A DNA stretch of 64,000 bases. Origin: Saccopteryx bilineata (Eukaryota; Chordata; Mammalia; Chiroptera; Emballonuridae). This document shows, piece by piece, positions 1 to 10,977 of the stretch; position 1 is the first letter of the stretch, and every line of letters begins with the position of its first letter. The translations under genes were made by a program, and so were the position numbers. The notes beneath the pieces were generated by a model that did no database searches, had not been told where the DNA came from, and worked only from the letters and a program-made list of their open reading frames with translations. The stretch lies in the NCBI RefSeq assembly GCF_036850765.1, contig NC_089491.1, positions 187,777,520-187,841,519 of the forward strand. Direction: 5' to 3'.

Positions 1-1943
1 CAAAGTGAAGGAAAAGAAAAACTACCTTTATCAAATTACAATATATTTGCGTTGGTTTATTCTATATATGGCCTACTTATAATTGAGTTTGACACAAAGT
101 TAATTTCTAATTTATGTCACTTCATGTGTTCTCTGACCTACTAAAAGGTCACGAAGGTAGAAAGTCCATTTGTACTTTGCATTTTTTCAGTACCTGTGAC
201 ACTAAAATTTGGGGGGATGTGTGTTCCATCTTTCTGGGTTTTTTTCTGTGCAGTAAGACTTGTTTTGTCATTCTAAAGTGACTTTTTAACTTACTGTTCT
301 TCCTTTGAACTTTTTCCACAACTTCTTGACCCTTTTATGGCATGTACCATAGTGATATGACTGTTTCAGCTGATTTCACTTAATTTTGCTAACCAAAGCA
401 ATTTGGACCTTTAAGGAGAAGACTTGTTTAAACAAACAATGCAATATATACAAAACAAATCAATTACATCACTGTGTCTCAACTCAAATATTATATGCAA
501 CTCTTTTAGAGGAAAGTGCTGACTTAAATGATTTTATCACAGCGTTTATTTTTAAAGATAGAACCGTCAACCGAGTTAAAATGCTTTATCCTTATTAAAA
601 CTCATACAACCATAAAACAGATTCACAAGGAAAATGCAAAATTAACTCTAAAAAAAATAATGTTCAAATTAACAACAGTGTGCCCGATGATGTGTTTTGA
701 CTGAAACCAACCTATGGCCTGCACCATGAATATGGTGCTGTTGAGTTGACACACGTGTGCTCTGGCTTGCTGTATGAGGAGCCAGTCGCCACAAAACCTT
801 CATTCACACAGGGCACCAAATTGTCATTCAGCCTTCACTCAGTGAGAATGTGAATCGTTTTATGTGGTAAGTCAACCTCTTCTTTTCTTGTTCACCTCTT
901 GACAATGAAGTCCTGCTTGGTGCCAGTTCAGTCATAAACTTAAGCACATGCATGGGCGTTAAAATCCCAAAGCTGTACTTGGTTATAAAGTGATTATTCA
1001 GATTATCTAGATAATCTCTTCCAGATTATCATTAAAATGAAACACAGTTTTAAAATTCTTTAAGAGGACTTTCACCCTCTAAGAACATGCCTTTGTAGAT
1101 TCATAGATCTGAATTTAAGAAACACTGATTTAGACAAATACTTTCAAATAACTAGACCTTTCTTCCTGTTGGTAACCAGGGGGAAAGTCAATGTTAGTCC
1201 CAAATCTGGGAGCTACAGAAGCTAAAGGTTACAGCCGAGAAGGAATTTCAAAACAGCTAAAATGGGCTAAACTTGGGACTCTTGGAATATTGGAATGTCT
1301 TCATGGCCAGGCAGGAGAGATAGCTGTCAGTATGAAAAGCATTTTAAAATACCTGGCTAATAGTGATGTTTTACTAAGTATGATGTCATTTTACTTTTGT
1401 GATTTTTGGAGGCAAGAAGGTTAAAGATAGCTTCTGACATTTACACATATTGTAGAAAAGGGTACCCAAGAAAAAATGGGTAATTCCTTTCAAAAGTTTA
1501 TTTTATTTAGGCAACATTATAACTTGAGGTAAAAGAAATACTTTTACCTTCATAACTGTTTGCTTTGGATACTAAATTAGTTTTAACTCCTAGACTATCC
1601 CGACCAACCATAAACAAAGGTAAGACTCAAGTGCAGTCCTTTGCCATAGTTTCCCAAATAAATGAACCATCTACCAGCATTGGAAATTGAGTGTATCAAT
1701 CCGACAGTACTAACAAATGTGTTTGAACCCAGCCTTTCTTCAATTTGCCAGTTATACTCAGCAATTTTAGACAGTGCAAGGAATAAAAATAAATAATTTT
1801 TATTTTATATGAAATATTTAAGTTGAAAGTTTCATTTTATATTGTATCACATAATGCACCAAAGGCCAGCAAATGTAAATACTTAGTGTTGCTAATAACA
1901 AAAGTGCAGTAAAAGTCAGTTGAAGAAAATACTTTGTACCATA
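1..1943. other. UBL3 intron, unique sequence
   Basis: AT-rich single-copy-looking DNA upstream of the first visible UBL3 exon. I find no exon matching the earlier part of UBL3 here, so this is inferred to be the intron before the 4088 exon. The short open frames have no recognisable domain and no codon-like composition. Confidence 0.6.
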
Positions 1944-2025
1944 TATACTGCTTACAAAAATTAAGGGATATTTTATTGCTTCATGTTCATTTTGAAATAT
2001 CCCCTAATTTTGGTGAGCAGTATAT
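1944..2025. mobile_element. Palindromic MITE, about 80 bp (mariner/Tc1-like)
   Basis: The element is almost entirely two inverted arms. The left arm reads actgcttacaaaaattaa and the right arm, reverse complemented, reads actgctcaccaaaattag, both running on into a shared ggatattt core. It is flanked by TA-rich sequence (tatat on both sides), as expected for TA-targeted Tc1/mariner elements. A second, more diverged copy lies at about 40388-40467. It has no coding capacity. Family assignment is inference. Confidence 0.7.
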
Positions 2026-3234
2026 ATCTGGAAGGAATTGGATTTTCTTGGTATAATTGTACTCAGTTTAGGGGAATATTGTTAGTAGGTGGAATAGTGA
2101 CACATGTAGCTGTTACTGGGTCAGAGCTCCAAAATGTAATTGACTAAGTACACAAACTGGCAGCTGAGATTCCTCCTCGAAGCACTGTCCTTCTACGGGT
2201 CTCTAAATTTCAGATCCTCTGAGAGGGAAGGGGAGCTGGCATGTTAAACCAGTGCGTATGTGGAAATCAGGACACTGCATAAGATAATGAAATATGTGGC
2301 AGCTCAAAAGTTACTTTCAACATGTTTAGACTATTTTTTCTGGGCATTAGACAGTTACTGTCATTTGTCTTTATATCTGTCTATGAAGCACTTTTGTCTT
2401 GATCAGAAATAGTCTGTTAAACAATAATTTTGGGTGTGATGGCTTCAGAATAATCCATACAAAAGTGTTTGAGGCTTATTTGACCTTTCTTCTAGAAGAA
2501 GAGGGATCTGGGTGCACTGGCATAGAAGGAATGCAGGCAGCCTGCCAGGGGGAGGTAGAGAGACCGGAGAAAAGGCAGGAGGGGCCTGGGAGAGGGGGAG
2601 GGAGAGGGGGTAGAAATGACAGATTCATTTCCCCACTACCCGCTTTTGTTGTGCTGAGTCACTAGTTTTATGAAATTCATATTCATCATTTGAACACACA
2701 CACACAGAGGCAAAAGGAAAGGGTACTACTTACCCCCTTTCTCTTCTATTACTTCCTCTTCGGGATATTTTAAGTTAGTTTCTGTGTTGACAGTTGTCTC
2801 CTGATAATAGGAGCCTCTATAGGAAACAAACACATCATATTAGAATTGTTGAGAACGCTAACTGTGGAATTCTCAAATTTCTATCAAAATCACAGCTTAA
2901 ATTGTTATATTCAAAGCTTGTGAAAATCATGTACCACTGTCTCTAAACCATTATTTTAACAGAGTAGTGTTTCATAAGTTACACGCTAAAATAAACTGTT
3001 CTATTACTCATCCTGACCAGAAGTTTGTGTTTTGATTTTCTTTATACACATTCCTAGCTTCCATAGTACCTTCTAATATGTTTATGGTTTTTGTTTTTCA
3101 GGCTTCTTTTGAGTATCTTTGGTAAAATCAATTGAAGTGTCTTCTGTTAATGTTTACCAAATAGCTTAAAAAGACAATGAAGTAATAAAGTCACCATTGT
3201 CCAAAAGTAAACACAGTTGTTTTATTGTTTTTTT
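2026..3234. other. UBL3 intron, unique sequence
   Basis: No gene or clear mobile element seen. It holds a purine-rich patch around 2500-2615 and a short CA microsatellite near 2694-2707. Confidence 0.5.
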
Positions 3235-3605
3235 AAAGTATTTTACTGAATTTATTGGGGTGACATTGGTTAATTATACAGGTTTCAGGTGCACATTGCT
3301 ATAATACATCATCTGCAAATTAAAATTGTGTATTCACCACCCCAAGTCAAGTCTCCCTGCTTCACCATTATCCCCCTCTACCCTTCTCCACCTTCCTCCA
3401 CCCCTTTCCCTCTTGCTGTCCCCATGTTTTTGTCTGTGTCTATAAGGTTTTTTTTCCTTTGCTTAATCTCTTCACCTTTTTCATGCAGTCCCCAACCCAA
3501 TCCCATCAGTCTGGTCTTTGTATCTATGAATTTGTTCCCTTTTTGTTACTTTTGTTCATTACATTCTACATATGAATGAAATCATATGGTACTTGTCTTT
3601 CTTTT
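3235..3605 (-). mobile_element. L1 3' end (5'-truncated LINE-1)
   Basis: Read on the minus strand this is an L1 3' UTR: the T-rich left edge is the tail, followed by the 'ttattggggtgacattggttaa' type block, a 'gtattcaccaccccaagtcaagtctcc' type block and the pyrimidine-rich tract (about 3370-3500), then 'gaaatcatatggtacttgtctttc'. The same order of blocks occurs in the L1 ends near 36.1 and 53.4 kb. It is truncated before ORF2. Confidence 0.8.
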
Positions 3606-4087
3606 TAAATTTTTTCCTCTGGTTTTATTGAGGTATTTTTTTATGCTATTCTGTATATCAGTATATTAATTCCTTAAAAACTCTTTGTTAAATCTATTGT
3701 TTCTAGCCTCAAGTATATTTTTTAAAGGTACAAATCTTAGAAGATTATAATATTCTGTTAATTGAAAATAATTTGCAAGTGACATTTATCTTTACCTAGG
3801 ATTAGATTTTCAGTTCGTTTTAATTTTTAAACTTCAGAGCTCTATTTTAGCACATATTAGTGTTCTTCAAAAACAAAAACTAGTCTTTCTGCAGCTCTTG
3901 CTGTTTGAGAAGAACTAGCAAGAAACAAGGCTGTAGTGATTGTGTGGGTAGCACCTGTTTTACTTAAGTGGAAGCTCCAGTGTCTTCTTTGATGTATTCT
4001 GTCTGATTTGGATTAGAAGTTAGAACAATACAGTAATACCTTAATTTTGTGTCGAAATACTTCTAACATTTCATTATTTCTTTTCAG
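3606..4087 (+). other. UBL3 intron end and 3' splice site
   Basis: Intronic sequence leading to the acceptor of the 4088 exon. The last bases (cattatttcttttcag) form a good polypyrimidine tract and AG. No other feature seen. Confidence 0.7.
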
Positions 4088-4174
4088 ACTGGGAAGAAGA
4101 GCAAGTCAGCAGCCCAAATATTCTGCGACTTATTTATCAAGGACGATTTCTACATGGCAATGTCACATTAGGAG
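4088..4174 (+). CDS. UBL3: UBL3 coding exon (residues 46-75, partial codons at both ends)
   Basis: UBL3 (also called MUB) is a small membrane-anchored ubiquitin-fold protein of 117 residues, implicated in sorting proteins to small extracellular vesicles. This exon reads (D)WEEEQVSSPNILRLIYQG then RFLHGNVTLG, matching vertebrate UBL3 as I know it, in the second half of its beta-grasp fold. Its first two bases complete a codon begun in the upstream exon and its last base starts the next codon (Ala). The acceptor is ...ttcttttcag; the donor gtatag is weak because position +5 is not G. The exon is 87 bp, no frameshift or stop is seen, and it is separated from the next coding exon by 12.9 kb of repeat-rich intron. 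The earlier exons are not in the window. Confidence 0.97.
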
Positions 4175-4470
4175 GTATAGTTAGTCACCTTTGTAATGGG
4201 ATTTAATGTCTGTCTCATGGCAGCATCATCCATTTGTTTGTTTAATGCTAATGTCTGATTTTACTAAAAATTAAAATTTCAAAGTCAATATGAATTTTCA
4301 CTTTTTTTTATGTCTACTTTTTCACATTTTACATTCTGTTAAATTTAACTTTAGCATTATGGTGTTTACTGCCTTGTGAAATAAACTCTATCCCATTATA
4401 GGTAGAGGTCCATACCTATTTTATAAATGTGATTTTATTTACTTCTGAATGTAATTTAAAATTTTTATTA

Positions 4471-4630
4471 AAAATTTAAGTTTATTGATTTTTAGACAGA
4501 GTATGGAAGAAAGAGCGTGACAGAAACATTGATCTGTGCCTATATGTGCTCTGACTGGCGATCAAATCTGCAACCTTTGCATAGCTGGAGAATGCTTTCA
4601 CTAATTGAGCTTATAATACGGCCAGAGCTG
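4471..4630 (-). mobile_element. Old tRNA-derived SINE (short bat type)
   Basis: On the minus strand the right end is a decayed tRNA-like head (ccagctctggcc-like start) and the B-box region survives as a degraded 'gcaacctttgc...gatcaaatct' block. The left end matches the 'tctctaaaaatcaataaa' tail type. It is more diverged than the related copies at 24050-24214 and 48377-48545. The mariner lies immediately to the right. Confidence 0.65.
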
Positions 4631-4635
4631 GATAA

Positions 4636-5196
4636 TATAAGATCTACCGGAAAGTTCTGTCCGTTTCTATCACAACAAGTTTCCACACGTAAGCACATGT
4701 TTATTTGGCACATGTGTGCCTATTTTTATCACTTAATGTATACATACTGACGTAGCAAATTAACTAAAACAAAGTTGATTCACGTTAGTCTTATGTGTGA
4801 AGCCAAAGTGTACCCATGGCTACTGATAAAGTTCATTTACGCCACTGTAATTTTTACGAATTTCAACAAGGAAGAAATGCTACAGAAGCATGTCTGTCGC
4901 GTCCACCATATTCCCCGGACTTAGCACCCTCCGACTATCACTTGTTTTTGTCCTTACAAAATTTTTTGAAGGGCAAAAAATTCAAAAATGAAGAAGATAT
5001 CAAACAAGCACTGGTTCAATTTTTCGCATCAAAAGATAAAACATTTTTCAAAAATGGGATATACAAATTGCCCTCATGCTGGCAAGAAATCATTAATAAT
5101 GGCAATTATATTATTTAATTAAGTTTATTGACAGTAAGAAAAGTTTGTATTTTGTTTTATTCCAAAAACAGACAGAACTTTCCGGTAGACCTTATA
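4636..5196 (+). mobile_element. Internally deleted mariner transposon
   Basis: The two ends are near-perfect terminal inverted repeats: 4636-4661 and 5171-5196 match at 25 of 26 positions when one is reverse complemented (core taccggaaagttctgtc). The 561-bp element is less than half the usual 1.3 kb of mariner. Between the ends lies a 100-codon open frame joining the first and last parts of a mariner transposase. TA-rich flanks fit mariner's TA target. The good preservation suggests a much younger insertion than the neighbouring L1 and SINE debris; that is inference. Confidence 0.9.
4816..5118 (+). pseudogene. Mariner transposase, deletion derivative with open frame (100 aa)
   Basis: Residues 1-26 (KVHLRHCNFYEFQQGRNATE within them) are the start of the N-terminal helix-turn-helix domain of mellifera/irritans-like mariner transposases. 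Residues 27-100 are the C-terminal part: RPPYSPDLAPSDYHLF carries the third catalytic Asp (in DYH), followed by the usual end (GIYKLPSCWQEII). About 240 residues, including the rest of the DNA-binding domain and the first two catalytic Asp residues, are missing. The join near base 4893 keeps the frame, so start and stop are both intact. It cannot be an active transposase. Whether the short product is made is unknown. Confidence 0.88.
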
Positions 5197-5349
5197 TAAT
5201 ATAGATGTAATATTTAAAGTTAAAGCCTGACACACAAACTAGGAAAAGTTTATAATAGTTGGTTTTCAAATATAATGATGAAGGAATGTTTTCGGTTTAA
5301 CTGATGTAGTGGCCATTCATGCAAGAATTAGTAACATTAGGGAGACTAC

Positions 5350-5560
5350 CACGTAGTGACTAAAAGAGCAGATGTTAGAGCCAGACTGTCCAAGTTGTAC
5401 CCTTGTAACCTTGGGCAAGTGACTTCACTGCTAGTGTCCCAGTTTCCTCATATTAAAATGGAATAGCCATCATGCCTATCTCCTATGTTGAGAGAATTAG
5501 ATTAGTTTATACACTCAAAGCATTTAGAACAGTGCTTGATAGCTATTACTGGTTTTTACA
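5350..5560 (+). mobile_element. MIR (ancient mammalian SINE)
   Basis: It contains the MIR core and tail signatures in order: 'agagccagactgtcc', 'ccttgggcaagtgacttcact', 'gtttcctcat..aaaatgg', then 'agcatttagaacagtgcttg'. The copy is old and diverged. Confidence 0.85.
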
Positions 5561-5668
5561 TGTGATTGGAGAAATGTAGCTCAACAGTGCCCCCTTATGG
5601 GTATATTTTCTACCATCAGCAGGGTTTGTTTTGCTTTTAGTACATGTATTTCAAGAGTATTCTGATGA

Positions 5669-7113
5669 TTTTGCTGTGCAAAAGCTTTTTAGTTTGATGT
5701 AGTTTCATTTGTTCATCCTGTCCTTTATTTCACTTGCCCGTGGAGTTAAATCAGCAAATATATTGCTGCAAGAGATGTCAGAGAGCTTACTGCCTATGTT
5801 TTCTTCCAAGATGATCATAGTTTCACAACTTATATTCAAGTCTTTTATCCATTTTGAGTTCATTTTTGTGAATGGTGTAAGTTGGTGGTCTAGTTTCATT
5901 TTTTTTTTTTTTGCACGTATTTGTCCAATTTTCCCAGCATCGTTTGTTAAAGAGACTGTCTTTACTCCATTGTATGATCTTACCTCCTTTGTCAAATATC
6001 AATTGGCCATAAAGGTGTGGGTTTATTTCTGGGTTCTCTGTTCTGTTCCATTGATCTATATGCCTGTTCTTATGACAGTACCAGGCTGTTTTGAGTACAA
6101 TGGCCTTGTACTATAACTTGATATCAAGAAGTGTGATACCACACACTTTATTCTTCTTTTTCAAGATTGCTGAGGCTATTTGTGTTCTTTCTTGGTTCCA
6201 TGTAAATTTTTGTAATATTTGTTCTATATCTTTGAAGTATGACATTGGTATTTAATAGGAATTGCATTGAATTTATAGATTGCTTTGGTGTAGACATTTT
6301 AATGATACTTATTCTTTCTATCCATGAACACAGTATATGCTTCCACTTGTTTGTATCTTCTTTTATTAATGTTTTGTAATTTTCCCAGTATAAGTCTTTA
6401 ACCTCCTTGGTTAAATTTACTCCTAGGTACTTTATTTTTTTGGCTGCAATAGTGAAGGGGATTGTTTTCTTAATTTCTCTTTCAGACAGTTCATTGTTGG
6501 TGTATATAAATGCCATTGATTTTATATCCTGCCACCTTGCTGAATTCATTTATCAGATCCAGTAGTTTTTTGACTGAGACTTTAGGATTTTCTATGTACA
6601 ATATTAAGTCATCAGCAAATAATGAAAGTTGTACTTCTTTTCCAATTTGGATGCCTTTTATTTCTTCTTCTTGTCTGATTGGCTGTAACACAGCAAAAGA
6701 CAACATGAACAAAATAAAAAGACAACCCACACAATGGGAGAACATATTCGCCAACATGTCTGATAAGGGGTTAATAACCAAAATCTATAAAGAACTTGTA
6801 AAACTCAACACCAGGAAAGTAAACAATCCAATCACAAATTGGTCAAAAGAACTGAATAGACACTTCTCCAAAGAGGACATACAGATGGCCAATGGGCATA
6901 TGAAAAAATGTTCAATATCACTAATTATTAGAGAAATGCAAATTAAAACCACAATGAGATACCACTTCACACCTGTCAGAATGGCTCTCATTAACAAAAC
7001 AACACATAACAAGTGCTGGCAAGGGTGTGGAGAAAAGGGAACCCTCCTGCACTGCTGGTGGGAATGCAGGCTGGTGCAGCCACTGTTGAAAACAATATTG
7101 TATCAATGTTTCT
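5669..7113 (+). mobile_element. L1 with 5' inversion (twin-priming structure), 3' end lost
   Basis: Positions 5669-6685 carry L1 ORF2 on the minus strand (reverse-transcriptase region with the FADD motif near 6620, running through to the 'SFCTAK' region at the left edge). Positions 6689-7113 continue the same ORF2 on the plus strand exactly where the inverted part stopped ([18 protein letters not shown] onward). The ends of the two parts share the 10 bases cacagcaaaa (reverse complement at 5669-5678; direct at 6689-6698). This is the classic arrangement left by twin priming during L1 insertion. The element stops abruptly at about 7113, without ORF2 end, 3' UTR or A-tail. Confidence 0.82.
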
Positions 7114-8118
7114 GAGTTTTGGGGGTATATACCCAGTAGAGGGATTGCTGGGTCATAAGGTAGTTCTATTTTCAGTTTTTTGAGGAACCACCATACTTTC
7201 TTCCATAATGGTTGTACTACTTTACATTCCCACCAACAGTGTATGAGGGTTCCTTTTTCTCCACAGCCTCTCCAACATTTGCTCTTACCTGTCTTGCTAA
7301 TAATAGCTAATCGAACAGGTGTGAGGTGGTATCTCATTGCAGTTTTGATTTGCATTTCTCTAATAGCTAAAGAAGATGAGCATCTTTTCATATATCTGTT
7401 GGCCATTTGTATTTCTTCCTGGGAGAAGTGTCTGTTCATATCCTCTTCCCATTTTTTTATTGGATTGTTTGTTTGTTGTTGAGTTTTATGAGTTCTTTGT
7501 ATATTTTGGATATTAGGCCCTTATCTGAGCTGTTGTTTGAAAATATCATTTCCCATTTAGTTGGATTTCTGTTTATTTTGTTATCAGTTTCTCTTGCTGA
7601 GCAAAAACTTCTTAGTCTGATGTAGTCCCATTCATTAATTTTTGCCTTCACTTCTCTTGCCATTGGAGTCAAATTCATAAAATGCTCTTTAAAACCCAGG
7701 TCCATGAGTTGAGTACCTATGTCTTCTTCTATGTACTTAATTGTTTCAGGTCTTATGTTTAGATCTTTGATCCATTTTGAGTTAATTTTTGTACAGGGGG
7801 ACAAACTGTAGTCCAGTTTCATTCTTTTGCATGTGGCTTTCCAGTTTTCCCAGCACCATTTATTGAAGAGGCTTTCTTTTCTCCATTGTGTGTTGTTGGC
7901 CCCTTTATCAAAAATTATTTGACTATATATATGTGGTTTTATTTCTGGACTTTCTATTCTGTTCCATTGGTCTGAGTGTCTATTTTTCTGCCAATACCAT
8001 GCTGTTTTGATTGTCGTGGCCCTATAATATAGTTTGAAGTCAGGTATTATAATGCCCCCAGCTTCATTCTTTTTCTTTAGGATTGCTTTGGCTATTCGGG
8101 GTTTTTTATAGATTGAGT
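7114..8118 (-). mobile_element. L1 ORF2 fragment, tail-to-tail with the previous L1
   Basis: Minus-strand ORF2 from the '[23 protein letters not shown]' region (about 8090) down to '...[16 protein letters not shown]' (about 7115). It comes from a different L1 subfamily than its neighbour; their overlapping ORF2 regions (6856-7090 plus, 7190-7430 minus) form an imperfect inverted repeat of about 240 bp. It lacks its 3' end, like its neighbour. A run of about 27 T lies at its right edge (8118-8144). Confidence 0.82.
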
Positions 8119-10332
8119 CTTTTTTTTTTTTTTTTTTTTTTTTGAGTGTCTGTGTCATGTAAGCTCTTGTTCTGTTGATGGATAAATGTTGAGTGAATTT
8201 AATCTGTTGACATGAATAAATCTTGAGACTCCATTTCCCTTTGAGTGTTGATTTGGGTGAGCATTTCCCATCAACTGAATTCTTTATCTTTCTGTTGTGG
8301 CCCTACAGTTCCAACTTCATATTGAAGATTATGGAATTTGTTAGAATCAACCTATTGATTCATTCTCATTAAAGTCTAAATCTTTGTCAGTTTCTTTGAG
8401 GGAAATTCTTTTGGAATAATTAGCAGATTTATTTTTTATTATTACTGTCATTCTGTGGTGCTTTTAGTCTTTTCAAAAACAAACTATCTCTGGCTTTAGT
8501 GATTTAGGCAGATAGCATAGGAGCAAACCTAGACCTTTCACGTTGATTATTATATGTGGGTGTTTGATAAAGGTTGAGTAATACTCAACTATTTGGTTTT
8601 GGTAGCAATTTTTCTCTTTAGTCTTCCTTTGTTCTTGAATGTGGATAATGAAGGAGACAACACACAGTGTCATAGCAACTATCTTCAAATATTTGAATGA
8701 CTAGTGCGGGGAAGGCTAGGTTTGTGACTTGCTCTGTAACCCTGTGAATTAGATATAGGACCAACAGCTAGAAGTCAAAGGTAAATGAATGTCTATTCAA
8801 TACTAGAAAGAGTCTTTGAGCAGGTCGAGCTGCCAGAAGAAAGAATGGACCTCTGTGGGAAAGAGTGAGATCCTTGCTATTGGTGATGTTCAAGCAGTGG
8901 GTGAATACGAAGTGGGGAGAGACAGCCGGGGGGGGGGGGGGGGACAATCATTATGTGGATGTTAACCAGGACACCTAGGCATTCTCTGCTACTCTTGAGA
9001 TTTTGTGGTTCAGTAAGTTTCAGGTTTAAACTTTTTGGTTATCGATTTTCTTAAAACATAGCCCAAACCCTCTATTTTTATCTCAGTTACGTAGAATTTC
9101 AGTGTACTAAAGAAAAGGTGTGATGACAACCTTACTAATTGGAGGATAAAGCAGGTCAGCGCCAGATTTGATGTGCAGATATCCCAGGTCAGGGTTTCCC
9201 AAAACCTGGCTGAGCCAGTGAGCATGGGAGCCACTTGGTTTCTGCATGCTCCCCTCCTCCCATCCCCAGTCTTCTCCTGAGCTGAATCCTGAGTGATGTT
9301 TATGTGAAGGTTAGAAACTCTGGATATTGTGCACTGTCTCAGTAGAAAGGAGTGTCATAGTGACGGAAAGAGAAAGCATGTCAGTCAGATCCTGTGCTGC
9401 CTTCCTCCAGCTTCTTTGATGCTGTTAGCATCGGTAGCTACTATTTCTAGTTAAAATTCAAATGGAGAAGAAAAATCATAGTCCTCTTCAATTCAAATTT
9501 TAGCTGCAAATGGCCAGCCACTCAGCAGCTCTCCAGGCCTGTCCAGCAGTTCTCTAAATTGCCGTCTCAGTTCTCTGACTTGTCCTTGCTGTCTCACAAC
9601 ATTGATATTAATGATGACCATGGGAACATTTGCGAGGTGCTTTCTTTGTGGCAGGCCCCGAACTTAAACACTGTCGTTGGATGGTGTCATGTAAGCAGTA
9701 GAACTGTTAAGGAGCAGGTGATAAAATTAATGTGGAGCAAACTGCAGTTTAGCAAGGGGGGATCGATAACTCACTTTCCTTTCACAGTTGGTGACTAGCT
9801 GAGGTGTGATTTTCAACTCAGATTTGAGTTACTAGTCAACAGTTAGTATGACAGTGATGCACAGCTAGGCGTGGGTACATTTTATATAGATTCAGTCAGG
9901 CTTTCCCAATACATTTAGTGAAATTTTTAATAATATGAAACCTTCTTTGCATTTTAATGTTAAATCAGGTCTGGGAGATTATCTAAAAAGGTCCTCCTCT
10001 TTTTCCATTATCATGTATATTCATGGGCCATCATGCTTCACTTGAACTTCAGAAGTTAAGAAAATAGACCAAAAAATGGCTGGCTACTTTTAAATAATAT
10101 GGAAATTCACTGTGGTTATATGAAGTATTAACAGTATTGAAGATAATCAGGGCTCTGTTTTAATCCACATGTTGGCCATCATCCACCAGAGCAGGATTGA
10201 AAAGGCAAGTGCAGGAGGGTCGTACTAGCTAAGTGATGGTCGTCAGCCTGCCTGCAGTTTGCAATTAGTGAGAAGCAAGTGGTTTGAGCTCTCAGAACAC
10301 AAAAGTTTCCAACAATGGAAATAGATCTAGAG
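8119..10332. other. UBL3 intron, unique sequence
   Basis: Apart from the T-run at its left edge and the G-run at 8928-8943 I see no recognisable gene or element here. Short open frames have no identifiable domains. Confidence 0.5.
8928..8943 (+). repeat. Run of 16 guanines
   Basis: An uninterrupted homopolymer of G inside the UBL3 intron, on the transcribed-sense strand. It could form a G-quadruplex and is also a typical place for assembly or sequencing error. Confidence 0.9.
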
Positions 10333-10474
10333 CAGTGTTTTTCAGCCACTGGTCCACCAGGAATTATCATGCCAGTCCACAAAAGAGTTAGCCACCCTAA
10401 CCTGGTCAGGAATCGAACCTGGGACTTGCATATGCTGGGCTCATGCTCTACCACTGAGCCAATCGGCCAGGGCC
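10333..10474 (-). mobile_element. Composite: tRNA-SINE head joined to a hAT-like end
   Basis: The right part (10410-10474) on the minus strand is a tRNA-type SINE head: ggccctggccgattggctca (A box) and caggttcgattcct (B box). The left part begins cagtgtttttcagccactgg, which looks like the terminus of a hAT transposon, and is not the body of any other SINE in this window. It could be a distinct SINE subfamily or a hAT MITE next to a truncated SINE. No A-tail is seen. Confidence 0.55.
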
Positions 10475-10574
10475 AATATTTTATTTTTTTGAATGAGAAA
10501 AACCTTTTAGATTTGATAAGAGAATAGTGGTTATTAATAATGCCAACACAATGATTCTTTTCAAGTAACCTTTT

Positions 10575-10977
10575 TTTTTTTTTTTTTTTTTTTTTTTGTA
10601 TTTTTTCTGAAGCTGGAAACGGGGAGAGACAGTCAGACAGACTCCCGCATGCGCCCGACCGGGATCCACCCAGCATGCCCACCAGGGGCGATGCTCTGCC
10701 CACCAGGGGGCGATGCTCTGCCCCTCCAGGGCGTCGCTCCGCCGACCAGAGCCACCCCAGCGCCCGGGGCAGCGGCCAAGGAGCCATCCCCAGCGCCCGG
10801 GCCATCTTTGCTCCAATGGAGCCTTGGCTACGGGAGGGGAAGAGAGAGACAGAGAGGAAGGGGGGGGGGGTGGAGAAGCAAATGGGCACTTCTCCTGTGT
10901 GCCCTGGCCAGGAATCGAACCCGGGTCCCCCGCACACCAGGCTGACGCTCTTGCCGCTGAGCCAACCGACCAGGGCC
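10575..10977 (-). mobile_element. Rhin-1-like tRNA-derived SINE, full length
   Basis: Flanked by a 14-bp target-site duplication, tcaagtaacctttt, at 10561-10574 and 10978-10991. On the minus strand it starts ggccctggtcggttggctca, with an intact A box and B box (gggttcgattcct), then the 'cacaggagaagtgcccat' body, the pyrimidine tract, the 'ccaatggagccttggc' region in complement, and a long A-tail. This well-preserved copy with a perfect duplication looks comparatively recent. Confidence 0.92.

Noticed and set aside
1..4080. The upstream UBL3 exon (residues before 46)
   Set aside because: I looked for sequence encoding the earlier part of UBL3 and found none; it most likely lies before the window.
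5709..6116. 135-codon plus-strand open frame
   Set aside because: It is the antisense of L1 ORF2; the minus strand reads recognisable ORF2 protein.
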